DNA from: an uncultured Gammaproteobacteria bacterium
GTDB lineage: Bacteria; Pseudomonadota; Gammaproteobacteria; PS1; Pseudothioglobaceae
Assembly (NCBI GenBank): GCA_902513495.1
Contig: CABXNH010000005.1
Location: 1 to 50,602, forward strand
DNA: 50,602 bases
Reading direction: 5' to 3'
Part shown: positions 26,553 to 34,718 of the stretch, piece by piece
How positions within the stretch are numbered: position 1 is the first letter of the stretch
How the letters are laid out: every line of letters begins with the position of its first letter
Notes under the pieces: generated by a model
What the model was told of the DNA's origin: nothing
What the model saw: only the letters and a program-made list of their open reading frames with translations
The model's database searches: none
Made by a program: the position numbers and the translations under genes

Positions 26553-27209
26553 TTATTTTAATGATTTTTGAGCCACATTGTTTCGTAAATAGATTGGTTG
26601 AGGTAGCTCAAAATTGGCACTTTCCCCCCGACTGAATGACTCTAATGCCAAATCTATTAAACTAGATGATTCCGGAAAAATTGAGAGATCAGTTTCAGTC
26701 ACACTTGAGGCAACACTAAGCATATCAGCATAGGCATCCCAGCCTGTACCCACACCAATGAAATTGGCATCAAGAGTGTCCACATCACTAGGATTACAAA
26801 TTCGTAATTTACTGATTTCTCCTTGATTGTAGACAGCCCAATAAACCTCTCCCATTCTTGCATCAAGGGCTACAGCTATTTTTTCAGATTTAAGAACTTG
26901 CGAAGCTCTATATCCAAGCAACTCAAGTGTCGAAAACCCCATCGTTGGAATATTACAGGACATTGATAGCCCTTGAACAACACCCACACACATTCTTACA
27001 CCTGTAAATGCGCCAGGACCTTTAGTATAAATAATTGAGTCAACATCCTTTAATTGTTTTCCTGCCTCATGAAAGACCTCATCACAGAGTTTAAGAATAT
27101 GGCCAGAACTTTTTTGAACACCAGTTAATACACGACTCACTCTAGACTCAGAAGTCATTAAAGTGACCGATGCAATTTCAGTACAGGTATCTATCGCAAG
27201 CAAATTCAT
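26553..27209 (-). CDS. tsaB: tRNA threonylcarbamoyladenosine biosynthesis protein TsaB
   Basis: TsaB pairs with TsaD (and TsaE) to make t6A37 on ANN-decoding tRNAs. It has 218 residues starting MNLLAIDTCTEIASVTL, with the ASKHA-fold YTKGPGAFTGVRMCVGVVQG and ALDARMGEVYWA blocks. Start is at the ATG at 27209, which overlaps the GT51 stop as ATGA; the TTG before it is not needed. Confidence 0.95.
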   Translation of the reverse strand: MNLLAIDTCTEIASVTLMTSESRVSRVLTGVQKSSGHILKLCDEVFHEAGKQLKDVDSIIYTKGPGAFTGVRMCVGVVQGLSMSCNIPTMGFSTLELLGYRASQVLKSEKIAVALDARMGEVYWAVYNQGEISKLRICNPSDVDTLDANFIGVGTGWDAYADMLSVASSVTETDLSIFPESSSLIDLALESFSRGESANFELPQPIYLRNNVAQKSLK

Positions 27210-27874
27210 CAATATATTTTTTTGTAGTTTTCATGCATCGTCAAAATCATCTTAACGCGCCTATCAAGTCTATCAGGATAGTTGATAGGATTATAGTAAG
27301 AGGGCCCTTTAAGTAAGGCAACAAGTGTTGCCATCTCCACTAAACTCAAATCTTTAATATCTTTGTTAAAGTAGAAATAACTCCCACTGCCAAAGCCATG
27401 GTAAGCCATATCTCCTTTTTGGGCTAAATATACCGTATTCATATACCTCTCAAGAATAAATTCTTTATCGTAAGATAACTCTAGAAGTATAGACATTAAA
27501 GCCTCTTCAGATTTTCTGGAAAAGGTTTTTTCTCGAGATAAAAGAGTATTTTTAATTAACTGCTGGGTAATTGTACTTGCACCTCTAAGCGCCTTATCAT
27601 CAAATAAATACCCATAAATAACTCTTGCAATTTCTTTAAAGTCAACACCATGATGATGGAAATAGGATTGGTCTTCCACTAAAAGAAGTATATTAACAAA
27701 CTCTCGTGGATAATCATCAAAAGAGTAGTTGAGCTGAGTGACATTTTTTGAGACTTTTATCTCAGCTGAAAACTGAGACTTGACTATGTTATTTAGATAG
27801 AACAAATAAACTGTAAAGATGAATATAACTATTAAAAATAGTCTCTTTATCCAAAATCTATAAATTGATTGCAT
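27209..27874 (-). CDS. Monofunctional peptidoglycan glycosyltransferase (GT51)
   Basis: A membrane-anchored enzyme that polymerises lipid II into glycan strands. It has 221 residues: an anchor at about 9-28, then the GT51 motifs VEDQSYFHHHGVD (catalytic Glu), GASTITQQLIKN, RKSEEALMSILLE and ERYMNTVYLAQ. It lacks a transpeptidase domain, so it is MtgA-like or a reduced class A PBP. The gene overlaps cutC by 17 bases and tsaB by the ATGA. Confidence 0.88.
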   Translation of the reverse strand: MQSIYRFWIKRLFLIVIFIFTVYLFYLNNIVKSQFSAEIKVSKNVTQLNYSFDDYPREFVNILLLVEDQSYFHHHGVDFKEIARVIYGYLFDDKALRGASTITQQLIKNTLLSREKTFSRKSEEALMSILLELSYDKEFILERYMNTVYLAQKGDMAYHGFGSGSYFYFNKDIKDLSLVEMATLVALLKGPSYYNPINYPDRLDRRVKMILTMHENYKKIY

Positions 27875-28535
27875 TTTTTATATCTTTCATAGTTTGAGTA
27901 TCAGTTATTTTGTTACCTTGTCTAAGAATCGAGCAAGAAGAGTGCAACCAAGCAAAATCACAATCAGAGAGAATTTCACCTATGTTTTGAAGGTTGATGC
28001 CTGAGCCTGGCATTATCTCAATTCTCCCAGACGCTCTTTTTTTCATAACTTTCAAAACTGCCAAACCTTCAACGGCAGTCTGAAAGCCGCCAGATGACAA
28101 AATCGTATCAAAACCTAGATTAATTGCAACCTCAACTGCTTCAATAGTATTTGGGATAGTGTCTACGGCTCGATGCAAAGTTTTCTTAAAGCCATAACTA
28201 TGACTCATTAATTCATCTAAAAACACTTGATCAAGTTCACCATTCAAAAGCGTTGCGCCAAATACAACACCATCCAAATTATAAGATCGAGCTTTGTCGA
28301 TATCATCAAACATTTGATTCAGGTCCTCAGGAGAATAAACGAAACTGCCTTTTTTGGGTCGAATCATTACTCTGGAAGGTATATTGGCTTCTGAAGCAAG
28401 CTTCATCAATTCGTCCGATGGCGTCAAACCGCCACACTCTAATGAACTGCAGAGCTCAATACGGTCTGCTTTTCCTTTGATACAGGCCTCAAGACCAGAT
28501 ATGCTATCGATACAGACTTCTAGCTTGGATATCAT
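27858..28535 (-). CDS. cutC: CutC family protein
   Basis: A TIM-barrel protein of 225 residues: LEVCIDSISGLEACIKGKADRIELC, LECGGLTPSDELM, VMIRPKKGSFVYS, FKKTLHRAVD, LSSGGFQTAVEGL and EIMPGSGIN. It was once linked to copper homeostasis, but its biochemical role is unsettled. First gene of the seven-gene operon reaching ccmG, divergent from rpsF with 145 bases between. Confidence 0.93.
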   Translation of the reverse strand: MISKLEVCIDSISGLEACIKGKADRIELCSSLECGGLTPSDELMKLASEANIPSRVMIRPKKGSFVYSPEDLNQMFDDIDKARSYNLDGVVFGATLLNGELDQVFLDELMSHSYGFKKTLHRAVDTIPNTIEAVEVAINLGFDTILSSGGFQTAVEGLAVLKVMKKRASGRIEIMPGSGINLQNIGEILSDCDFAWLHSSCSILRQGNKITDTQTMKDIKNAINL

Positions 28536-28587
28536 AAATCAAAGTTTATATTAATGTTCATCATAATACGACAAGAAGAGCAAATAA

Positions 28588-28615
28588 TTGATAAGTATAG
28601 AATAACTAGTATAAA
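28588..28615 (+). promoter_or_regulatory. rpsF promoter
   Basis: TTGATA at 28588-28593, a 16-base spacer, and TATAAA at 28610-28615. Transcription would begin near 28622, only a few bases before the terminator-like hairpin at 28630. Confidence 0.65.
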
Positions 28616-28629
28616 ATACCCACTTCCTT

Positions 28630-28661
28630 GCTTGACCAGCGCCTGTTGGCAAGCTTTTTTT
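28630..28661 (+). terminator. Terminator-like hairpin in the rpsF leader
   Basis: GCTTG-A-CCA pairs with TGG-CAAGC around an eight-base loop, with one A bulged, and is followed by seven T. It is placed between the promoter and the rpsF ribosome site, where a terminator would cut off most transcripts. It may be an attenuator controlling rpsF-rpsR-rplI; the known S6:S18 leader motif was not confirmed. Confidence 0.6.
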
Positions 28662-28680
28662 AATCCATAAGGAGATGTTA

Positions 28681-29070
28681 ATGAGACATTATGAAATAAC
28701 TCTCATTGTTCACCCTGATCAAAGTTCTCAGGTTACAACAATGATTGAGAAGTACAAAGAGCTAATCACCTCAGGTAAAGGTATTGTTCACAGAGACGAG
28801 GACTGGGGTCGCAAACACCTAGCCTATCCAATCAACAAAATTTATAAAGCACATTACTTAATGATGAATGTTGAGTGTGACAAAGACACACTTGATAAAT
28901 TAAACTATAACTTTCGCTTCAACGATGCCATTCTAAGGAATCTAATCATTTCTAAGTCAGAGGCTATCACCGAACCATCAATTATGGTTGCAGAGGCTGA
29001 CAAAGACAAAGACAAAGTTAAAGATCAAGGCAAGGACAAGGCCAAAGATCAAGACTCAGAAAAGAAATAG
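28681..29070 (+). CDS. rpsF: 30S ribosomal protein S6
   Basis: S6 pairs with S18 on the platform of the small subunit. It has 129 residues from ATG 28681 ([15 protein letters not shown]), which is six bases after AAGGAG; an earlier ATG at 28675 directly touches that site and is unlikely. The core ends near residue 105, followed by a low-complexity Lys/Asp tail ([19 protein letters not shown]). E. coli S6 also has an acidic tail, but this one is balanced with lysines. Confidence 0.97.
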   Translation: MRHYEITLIVHPDQSSQVTTMIEKYKELITSGKGIVHRDEDWGRKHLAYPINKIYKAHYLMMNVECDKDTLDKLNYNFRFNDAILRNLIISKSEAITEPSIMVAEADKDKDKVKDQGKDKAKDQDSEKK

Positions 29071-29079
29071 GAGACTGTA

Positions 29080-29337
29080 ATGGCTAAAAAACAAGTTAAC
29101 AAAAGACGTAAATTTCAAATCCCTGTAAACCGTTTTTGTCGTTTTACAAAAGCAGGCGTTAAAGAGATCGACTACAAGGACGTCGAAACACTACTTAAAA
29201 ACATTGATGAAAGTGGAAAAATTACACCATCAAGAATCACTGGTACTTGTGCAAAGTTTCAAAGACAATTGACGACTGCGATTAAAAGAGCTAGATTCTT
29301 GGCGCTAATCCCTTACACCGATAAACACAAAAAATAG
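29080..29337 (+). CDS. rpsR: 30S ribosomal protein S18
   Basis: A 85-residue S6 partner with the basic [37 protein letters not shown] and [19 protein letters not shown] blocks. Starts nine bases after rpsF with a GGAG ribosome site. Cysteines at the start (FCRF) and middle (GTCAKFQ) are normal for S18. Confidence 0.98.
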   Translation: MAKKQVNKRRKFQIPVNRFCRFTKAGVKEIDYKDVETLLKNIDESGKITPSRITGTCAKFQRQLTTAIKRARFLALIPYTDKHKK

Positions 29338-29345
29338 GAGACCTT

Positions 29346-29801
29346 ATGCAAGTAATTTTATTAGAAAAAAATGAAAAACTAGGTAACCTTGGTGACATAG
29401 CAAACGTTAAGTCAGGCTATGCTCGTAACTACCTAATACCTCAAGGAAAAGCAAAGCCAGCCAACAAAGCTAACATGGCTATTTTTGAAACAATCCGTGC
29501 AGAACTTGAAGCTAAGGAAGTTGCTGCGTTATCAGATGCTGAAGCAAAAGAATTAGCGATGAAGGATGTTGTTTGTACAATCTCCGCTAATGCCGGAGAA
29601 GAAGGAAAACTTTATGGCTCTGTCAGCACGACAGAAATTGCTGCTAATCTTCTTGAGCAAGGTTTTGAGATTGAAAAACGTGACATTAATATGCCTGAAG
29701 CAATCAGAAATACTGGTGAATATGAAGTTACAGTCTCTCTTTACGCTGAGGTTGTAGTGCCAGTAAAAATTATTGTTGTTGCTGCTACTGAAACAGAATA
29801 A
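29346..29801 (+). CDS. rplI: 50S ribosomal protein L9
   Basis: A 151-residue large-subunit protein. The N-terminal domain MQVILLEKNEKLGNLGDIANVK and GYARNYLIPQGKA are diagnostic, followed by the long helix and the C-terminal domain (GKLYGSVSTTEIAANL). It is last in the rpsF-rpsR-rplI operon and is closed by a strong terminator. Confidence 0.98.
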   Translation: MQVILLEKNEKLGNLGDIANVKSGYARNYLIPQGKAKPANKANMAIFETIRAELEAKEVAALSDAEAKELAMKDVVCTISANAGEEGKLYGSVSTTEIAANLLEQGFEIEKRDINMPEAIRNTGEYEVTVSLYAEVVVPVKIIVVAATETE

Positions 29802-29832
29802 GTTAATCCAATTCACTTAAGTGAGTTAAAAT

Positions 29833-29857
29833 AAAAAGCCCTCATTGAGGGCTTTTT
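29833..29857 (+). terminator. Rho-independent terminator after rplI
   Basis: AAAAAGCCCTC, a three-base loop ATT, and GAGGGCTTTTT form an 11-bp stem ending in T. It could work in both directions. It ends only 13 bases before the dnaB start. Confidence 0.9.
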
Positions 29858-29870
29858 ATTTTTCTAAAAT

Positions 29871-31319
29871 GTGGCAATGGATATTGACAACCCAAAATTA
29901 CCGCCAAACTCTATAGACTCTGAGCAGTCTGTCCTTGGAGGTCTGCTTCTTCACAATGAATCTTGGGATAATGTTGTTAGCATTCTTAGTTCTGATGACT
30001 TCTATCAAACCTCTCACCGCATCATCTATGATGCAATCGTTACGCTTCTAGAGCACGACAAGCCGGCGGACATTCTGACAGTCAAAGAACAGGTCATTAA
30101 AACTCATGACGAAGACTCAATAGGAGGCTTTGCCTACTTGGCTCAGATAGCTGAAAATACCCCTAGCGTTTCAAATATTGAGGCGTATGCTAAACATGTT
30201 CGTGAGCTCTCAATCTATAGACAGCTCATAAAGATTGGAAAGGAAATGGCTGACACTGCCTTTAATCCAAAAGATATTGAAGTTAATGAACTTCTTGATT
30301 TGTCTGAAAGAAAAATCTTTGAAATTGCAGAACAAGTCAGTCGCAATAAACAAGAAATCACCAATGTAAAAGATATCATCAAAGATGTAGTGAACCGCGT
30401 TCATGAGATGCAAGAATTAAAAGGATACAAGGGCGCTGAAACTGGATTTTCTGAATTCGACAAATTGACTTCAGGTCTTCAGGATGGAGACCTTATCATT
30501 ATTGCTGGAAGACCCAGTATGGGTAAAACGGCTCTATCAATGAATATTGTTGAGCATGTAGCGATTCATAATTCTACACCTGTAGCCGTATTCAGTTTAG
30601 AAATGCCAACCGAGCAATTAGTCATTCGAATGATATCATCATTTGGAAGAATTGACTCCAGTAAGCTCCGTGACGGTGACATGTCAGAGATTGATTGGAA
30701 TAGCTTCAATCACGCAGTCAGAGCCTTTGAAGAAAATACAATTCTAATTGATGAAACGCCTTCAATAACGCCTACTGAAATCAGGGCAAAGTGTAGAAGA
30801 CTTAAAAGAAGATACCCAGACCTAGGTCTAATCATGGTGGATTATTTACAACTCATGACAGTACATGGTAAGTCTGAGAACCGTGTTCAAGAAATTTCAG
30901 AAATTTCTCGCTCTTTAAAGGCTCTTGCAAAAGAAATTAATGTCCCAGTAATAGCTTTATCGCAGCTTAATCGTGGTGTTGAGTCTCGAGCTAAAACTGG
31001 AAAAGGAAGAATTCCTCAGATGGCTGACCTTAGAGAGTCGGGATCTATCGAGCAGGATGCTGACATTATTGGATTTATATATAGGGATGAGGTTTATCAT
31101 GATGATGCGTACACGAATCCAGAAGAAGTAGGAAAGGCAGACCTAAGAATTGCTAAGCATAGAAACGGAGCCACTGGAAATGTCAAGCTAGCCTTTGTAG
31201 GTCAATATTCAAGGTTTGAAGATTTAGCCTTTGAAGACAGATTCCAGGGCGTGAGTGATGAGCAAATGGATGCTTCATATATCAATAATATATCAAATTT
31301 TGATCAGGGTGATTTTTAG
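29871..31319 (+). CDS. dnaB: Replicative DNA helicase DnaB
   Basis: A hexameric 5'-3' helicase that unwinds the replication fork. It has 482 residues. The N-terminal domain (EQSVLGGLLLHNESWDNV) is followed by the RecA-like core: Walker A GRPSMGKTALSMNIVEH, Walker B LIMVDYLQLM, motif H4 RVQEISEISRSLKALAKE and the arginine-rich DLRESGSIEQDAD. No intein or gap is visible. The frame may begin at GTG 29871 or ATG 29877; neither has an obvious ribosome site, and the terminator lies immediately upstream, so the leader is short. Confidence 0.97.
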   Translation: MAMDIDNPKLPPNSIDSEQSVLGGLLLHNESWDNVVSILSSDDFYQTSHRIIYDAIVTLLEHDKPADILTVKEQVIKTHDEDSIGGFAYLAQIAENTPSVSNIEAYAKHVRELSIYRQLIKIGKEMADTAFNPKDIEVNELLDLSERKIFEIAEQVSRNKQEITNVKDIIKDVVNRVHEMQELKGYKGAETGFSEFDKLTSGLQDGDLIIIAGRPSMGKTALSMNIVEHVAIHNSTPVAVFSLEMPTEQLVIRMISSFGRIDSSKLRDGDMSEIDWNSFNHAVRAFEENTILIDETPSITPTEIRAKCRRLKRRYPDLGLIMVDYLQLMTVHGKSENRVQEISEISRSLKALAKEINVPVIALSQLNRGVESRAKTGKGRIPQMADLRESGSIEQDADIIGFIYRDEVYHDDAYTNPEEVGKADLRIAKHRNGATGNVKLAFVGQYSRFEDLAFEDRFQGVSDEQMDASYINNISNFDQGDF

Positions 31320-31384
31320 AGTTCCAGAAAATGCAAACAGATTTATTATGAACCTTGTTAGTCAATAATCTAAGTGTTTATATA

Positions 31385-31849
31385 ATGATGAATGACCAGA
31401 TCCAAACCAAACTCATATACAACCAACAGAGGGTAACTTACAAGAATCTATTCGAGATTTTTGAACTTAATTTTATTAAAATCTCAAGACTTATTCCACT
31501 TCTTGCTTCTATTAATCAAGATACGATTGGAGTGAAAAGCACATCAAATGACCTCTTCCTAATCTGTCATGAAAAGTCTCCCTATACTGGGACATATACA
31601 CTGACACACAAGATTAAATCTATGGACAAGGTTATCAATCGTCCTGATATTCGTTTTAAAATTTATTTTGATGCAAAGCTTTTAGAGGTTCAATCAATAT
31701 GCAAAGAAACAAGAATAAATTCTAGTCACCCCTTAATCAACAATTGTAGTGATTTGTCCTTTCAACTTGAGATAAACCTATTCATGCTAAGATGGCTTGA
31801 TTACTGTTTAAATAAGTACAACGGAGCAGAGTGGATAACAAAAAATTAA
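31385..31849 (+). CDS. DUF1249 family protein (YqiB-like)
   Basis: A 154-residue soluble protein of the DUF1249 family, of which E. coli YqiB is a member. It matches in LFEIFELNFIKISRLIPLL, a middle YTGTYTLTHKIK strand, the tail strand FDAKLLEVQSI, and the C-terminal QLEINLFMLRWLDYCL. Function is unknown. The ATG at 31385 (or 31388) is preferred over a TTG further upstream. It overlaps the start of the next gene by 19 bases. Confidence 0.8.
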   Translation: MMNDQIQTKLIYNQQRVTYKNLFEIFELNFIKISRLIPLLASINQDTIGVKSTSNDLFLICHEKSPYTGTYTLTHKIKSMDKVINRPDIRFKIYFDAKLLEVQSICKETRINSSHPLINNCSDLSFQLEINLFMLRWLDYCLNKYNGAEWITKN

Positions 31850-32733
31850 AATCTGAAGATACTAAATTAGTTATTGCAATATCATCGAGAGCGTTATTCA
31901 ATCTTGATCAATCTCACAAGATATTTAAAGAAGAGGGAATTGAGGCTTACGCCAAACATCAACAAGAAAACGAGCAAGTCATTTTAGAGCCAGGTGTTGG
32001 CTATACTCTTGTTAAAAAATTATTAAAACTTAATAGTAAAAAAACACCAATTGATGTCATCCTTCTGTCCAGAAATAGTGCAGATACAGGCCTTAGAATA
32101 TTTAACTCAATTGAACACTATGGTCTTAATATTTCAAGGGCTGCGTTTACACGTGGCGAAAGCACACACCCCTTTGTAGGAGCTTTTGAGGCTGATTTAT
32201 TTTTATCAAGTAACTACAATGATGTGCAGAAAGCACTCCAATCAGGATACGCCGCAGCCTCCATCGTAGAATCTAAATCTAATAATAGTCACCCCTCCCA
32301 GTTAAGGATCGCTTTTGATGGTGATGCAGTCATCTTCTCTGACGAAGCTGAAAAAATATTTCAGGAGAAAGGGCTAGAAGCATTCCATGAAAACGAAATT
32401 TTATCTGAAAAAATTGAGCTAAAAGCAGGTCCATTTAAGTCATTTTTAGTGTCTTTACAAAAAATTCAATCCACATTTCCTGAAGAAGATAACCCGATAA
32501 GAACAGCTCTGGTTACCGCAAGATCAGCTCCATCGCATAGAAGAGTCATTCATACTATGCGCGAGTGGGGCATTCGGATTGACGAGTCATTCTTTTTAGG
32601 TGGCCTTGAAAAGGGAGTTTTTCTTAGACAGTTTGCAGCAGACATATTTTTTGATGATCAGCAACAACATTGTGAATCTGCATCTCAATATGTCCCTACA
32701 GGACATGTACCGAGCGGTATAAAGAATAGTTAA
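31831..32733 (+). CDS. Cytosolic 5'-nucleotidase (NT5C1-like)
   Basis: A 300-residue protein of the 5'-nucleotidase (NT5C1A-like, PF06189-type) family, which releases phosphate from nucleoside monophosphates. Family blocks: VIAISSRALFNLDQSHKIF (N-terminal catalytic region), VILLSRNSADTGLRIFNSI, AAFTRGESTHPFVGAF, RIAFDGDAVIFSDEAE and RTALVTARSAPSHRRVI. Starts at a GTG with GGAG four bases before it. Overlaps the DUF1249 gene. Confidence 0.88.
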   Translation: MDNKKLKSEDTKLVIAISSRALFNLDQSHKIFKEEGIEAYAKHQQENEQVILEPGVGYTLVKKLLKLNSKKTPIDVILLSRNSADTGLRIFNSIEHYGLNISRAAFTRGESTHPFVGAFEADLFLSSNYNDVQKALQSGYAAASIVESKSNNSHPSQLRIAFDGDAVIFSDEAEKIFQEKGLEAFHENEILSEKIELKAGPFKSFLVSLQKIQSTFPEEDNPIRTALVTARSAPSHRRVIHTMREWGIRIDESFFLGGLEKGVFLRQFAADIFFDDQQQHCESASQYVPTGHVPSGIKNS

Positions 32734-32817
32734 GTTTTTTAGAACTTAGTTATTGCAAGGACTCAAGCCAAGATTTAATTGGTAAAATACTTTTAATTAC
32801 TTATTTTAAGATTACGA

Positions 32818-34083
32818 ATGTCAAAAAAAATTCAAGCTATTCGTGGTATGAATGACCTTCTTCCTGCAGATTCAAATATCTGGAGTTTTTTAGATAGCAC
32901 TATTAGTAATCTTCTTCTTTCGTATGGCTATAGATACTGCCGAACTCCAAATGTTGAGAGTACAGAAACTTTTTCAAGGGCCATTGGCGAAGTGACCGAT
33001 ATTGTTGAAAAAGAAATGTATACCTGGAAGGACAATAATGGAGACTCTCTTACCCTTAGGCCGGAAGGTACAGCAGGCGTTGTAAGAATGATGATTGAGC
33101 ACAATCTACCAAGAGAGGGAATTCAAAAAGTTTTTTATAATGGCCCTATGTTTAGGCATGAGAGACCTCAAAAGGGAAGGTACCGTCAATTCCACCAGGT
33201 TGGTGCTGAAGTTTTTGGAGCTTCTAATGCGAAAATTGATGCTGAGTTAATCTCAATGACTCACTCTCTGTGGAAAATATTAGGGATTGATGCTGAACTG
33301 GAAATCAACTCTCTCGGCTCTGCAGAAAGTCGCGCCTCTTACAGGAAAACATTGACAGGATACTTTAATGACAATAAAGATCTACTAGATGAGGACAGTC
33401 TCAGGCGCTTAAAAACAAACCCACTTAGAATTTTAGATAGCAAAAATAAAGACCTAGAAAGTTTAATTTCTGGTGCTCCAAAGATGATTGATCATCTTGA
33501 CGATGACTCAAGTCATCACTTTAAGACTTTAAAAAAATACTTAGAGAGCCTTAATATTTCATTCAAGATCAACCCAAAACTCGTTAGAGGGCTAGACTAC
33601 TATAACCAAACTGTTTTCGAATGGATTTCAAATGACCTTGGCTCTCAAGGAACTATATGTGGTGGTGGAAGGTACGACGGGCTCGTAGAAAAAATGGGTG
33701 GCAACCCTACCCCAGCAATTGGTTTTGCTATGGGATTAGAGCGAATAGCGCTTCTGATTCAAGACAAGTCTAATCAATTAATTAGTAGGAGGCCTCATTT
33801 GTATTTTTCGTCAATTGGAGAAAGCGCCCACATAGAGTCCATGAATCTATCTAAAAAAATTCTTGAAGCGCTCCCTTATATTACAATTACTAATGATGTA
33901 AGCATTGGCACCCTAAGAAGCCAGATGAAAAAAGCGAATAAATCTGAAGCTGACTATGCCATGATTCTTGGTGAGGAAGAATTATCAGAGGGTCTGATTA
34001 GTATAAAGCCCTTAAAAGGTCAAGGAGTTCAGCAATCAATTAAACTTGAGGGTATCATTCACCATCTTCAGGAGATATTATGA
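32818..34083 (+). CDS. hisS: Histidyl-tRNA synthetase
   Basis: A class II enzyme charging tRNA-His. It has 421 residues, near E. coli (424). Motifs: RGMNDLLP at the start, TLRPEGTAGVVR (motif 2 region), MFRHERPQKGRYRQFHQ, the histidine-specific LVRGLDYYNQTVFEW, GGGRYDGLVEKMGG and FAMGLERIAL (motif 3). The anticodon domain is at the C-terminus. Its stop overlaps yfgM as ATGA. Confidence 0.98.
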   Translation: MSKKIQAIRGMNDLLPADSNIWSFLDSTISNLLLSYGYRYCRTPNVESTETFSRAIGEVTDIVEKEMYTWKDNNGDSLTLRPEGTAGVVRMMIEHNLPREGIQKVFYNGPMFRHERPQKGRYRQFHQVGAEVFGASNAKIDAELISMTHSLWKILGIDAELEINSLGSAESRASYRKTLTGYFNDNKDLLDEDSLRRLKTNPLRILDSKNKDLESLISGAPKMIDHLDDDSSHHFKTLKKYLESLNISFKINPKLVRGLDYYNQTVFEWISNDLGSQGTICGGGRYDGLVEKMGGNPTPAIGFAMGLERIALLIQDKSNQLISRRPHLYFSSIGESAHIESMNLSKKILEALPYITITNDVSIGTLRSQMKKANKSEADYAMILGEEELSEGLISIKPLKGQGVQQSIKLEGIIHHLQEIL

Positions 34084-34697
34084 AAAACTTTATAGAAATT
34101 AGCGATTCAGAAGAAGAGCAGGTCGACAAGATTAAAAAATGGTGGGATGCTAATGGCAAACAGATTATTGCAGGTGCAGTTATTGGTCTTGCAGGCGTCT
34201 TTGGTTGGAACTCATATGTTGATTATCAAGATAATCAGGCTTTAAATGCAAGAACGCTATACTTGAGCTATGCGTCAGACTCAGCCAATGTTGGCGCTTA
34301 CGACAAACTGATTAAAGACCACCCTTCGAGCAGTTATGCAGACCAGGGCACCCTATTGATGGTTAAATATTTGTTTGATGCTGGTAATTATTCTCTAGCG
34401 CTAGATTCCATTAAGCCTCTGATGACAAGAGAAAATTCTGTTATTGCTTCGACAGCAATTTTACGAGCTGCATCACTTCACTTGGAACTTGGACAGCATG
34501 AAGAAGCTCTATCTGTTCTCAATATAGAGAATGTTGAGGGTTTTTCAGGGTTATTTTATAACCTCACTGGAGATGTGTATCTAGATCTTGGGAATATAGA
34601 TGAGGCCAAAAAAAATTACGCACTTGCGATTAAAAATATCACTGAAAACTCAAGCCTTACACAATTAATTCAGATCAAGCTGGACGATCTAAGTTAA
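34080..34697 (+). CDS. yfgM: Ancillary SecYEG translocon subunit YfgM-like
   Basis: A 205-residue inner-membrane protein with a short cytoplasmic start (MKNFIEISDSEEEQVDKIKKWW), one membrane segment (about 30-47) and a TPR-like periplasmic domain (ADQGTLLMVKYLFDAGNYSLALDSI and the following repeats). YfgM binds SecYEG together with PpiD in E. coli, and PpiD is also in this window. It overlaps hisS by four bases. In E. coli yfgM is followed by bamB and then der; here der follows directly. Confidence 0.9.
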   Translation: MKNFIEISDSEEEQVDKIKKWWDANGKQIIAGAVIGLAGVFGWNSYVDYQDNQALNARTLYLSYASDSANVGAYDKLIKDHPSSSYADQGTLLMVKYLFDAGNYSLALDSIKPLMTRENSVIASTAILRAASLHLELGQHEEALSVLNIENVEGFSGLFYNLTGDVYLDLGNIDEAKKNYALAIKNITENSSLTQLIQIKLDDLS

Positions 34698-34718
34698 CAA
34701 CGCTTCTGGTTACTGATT

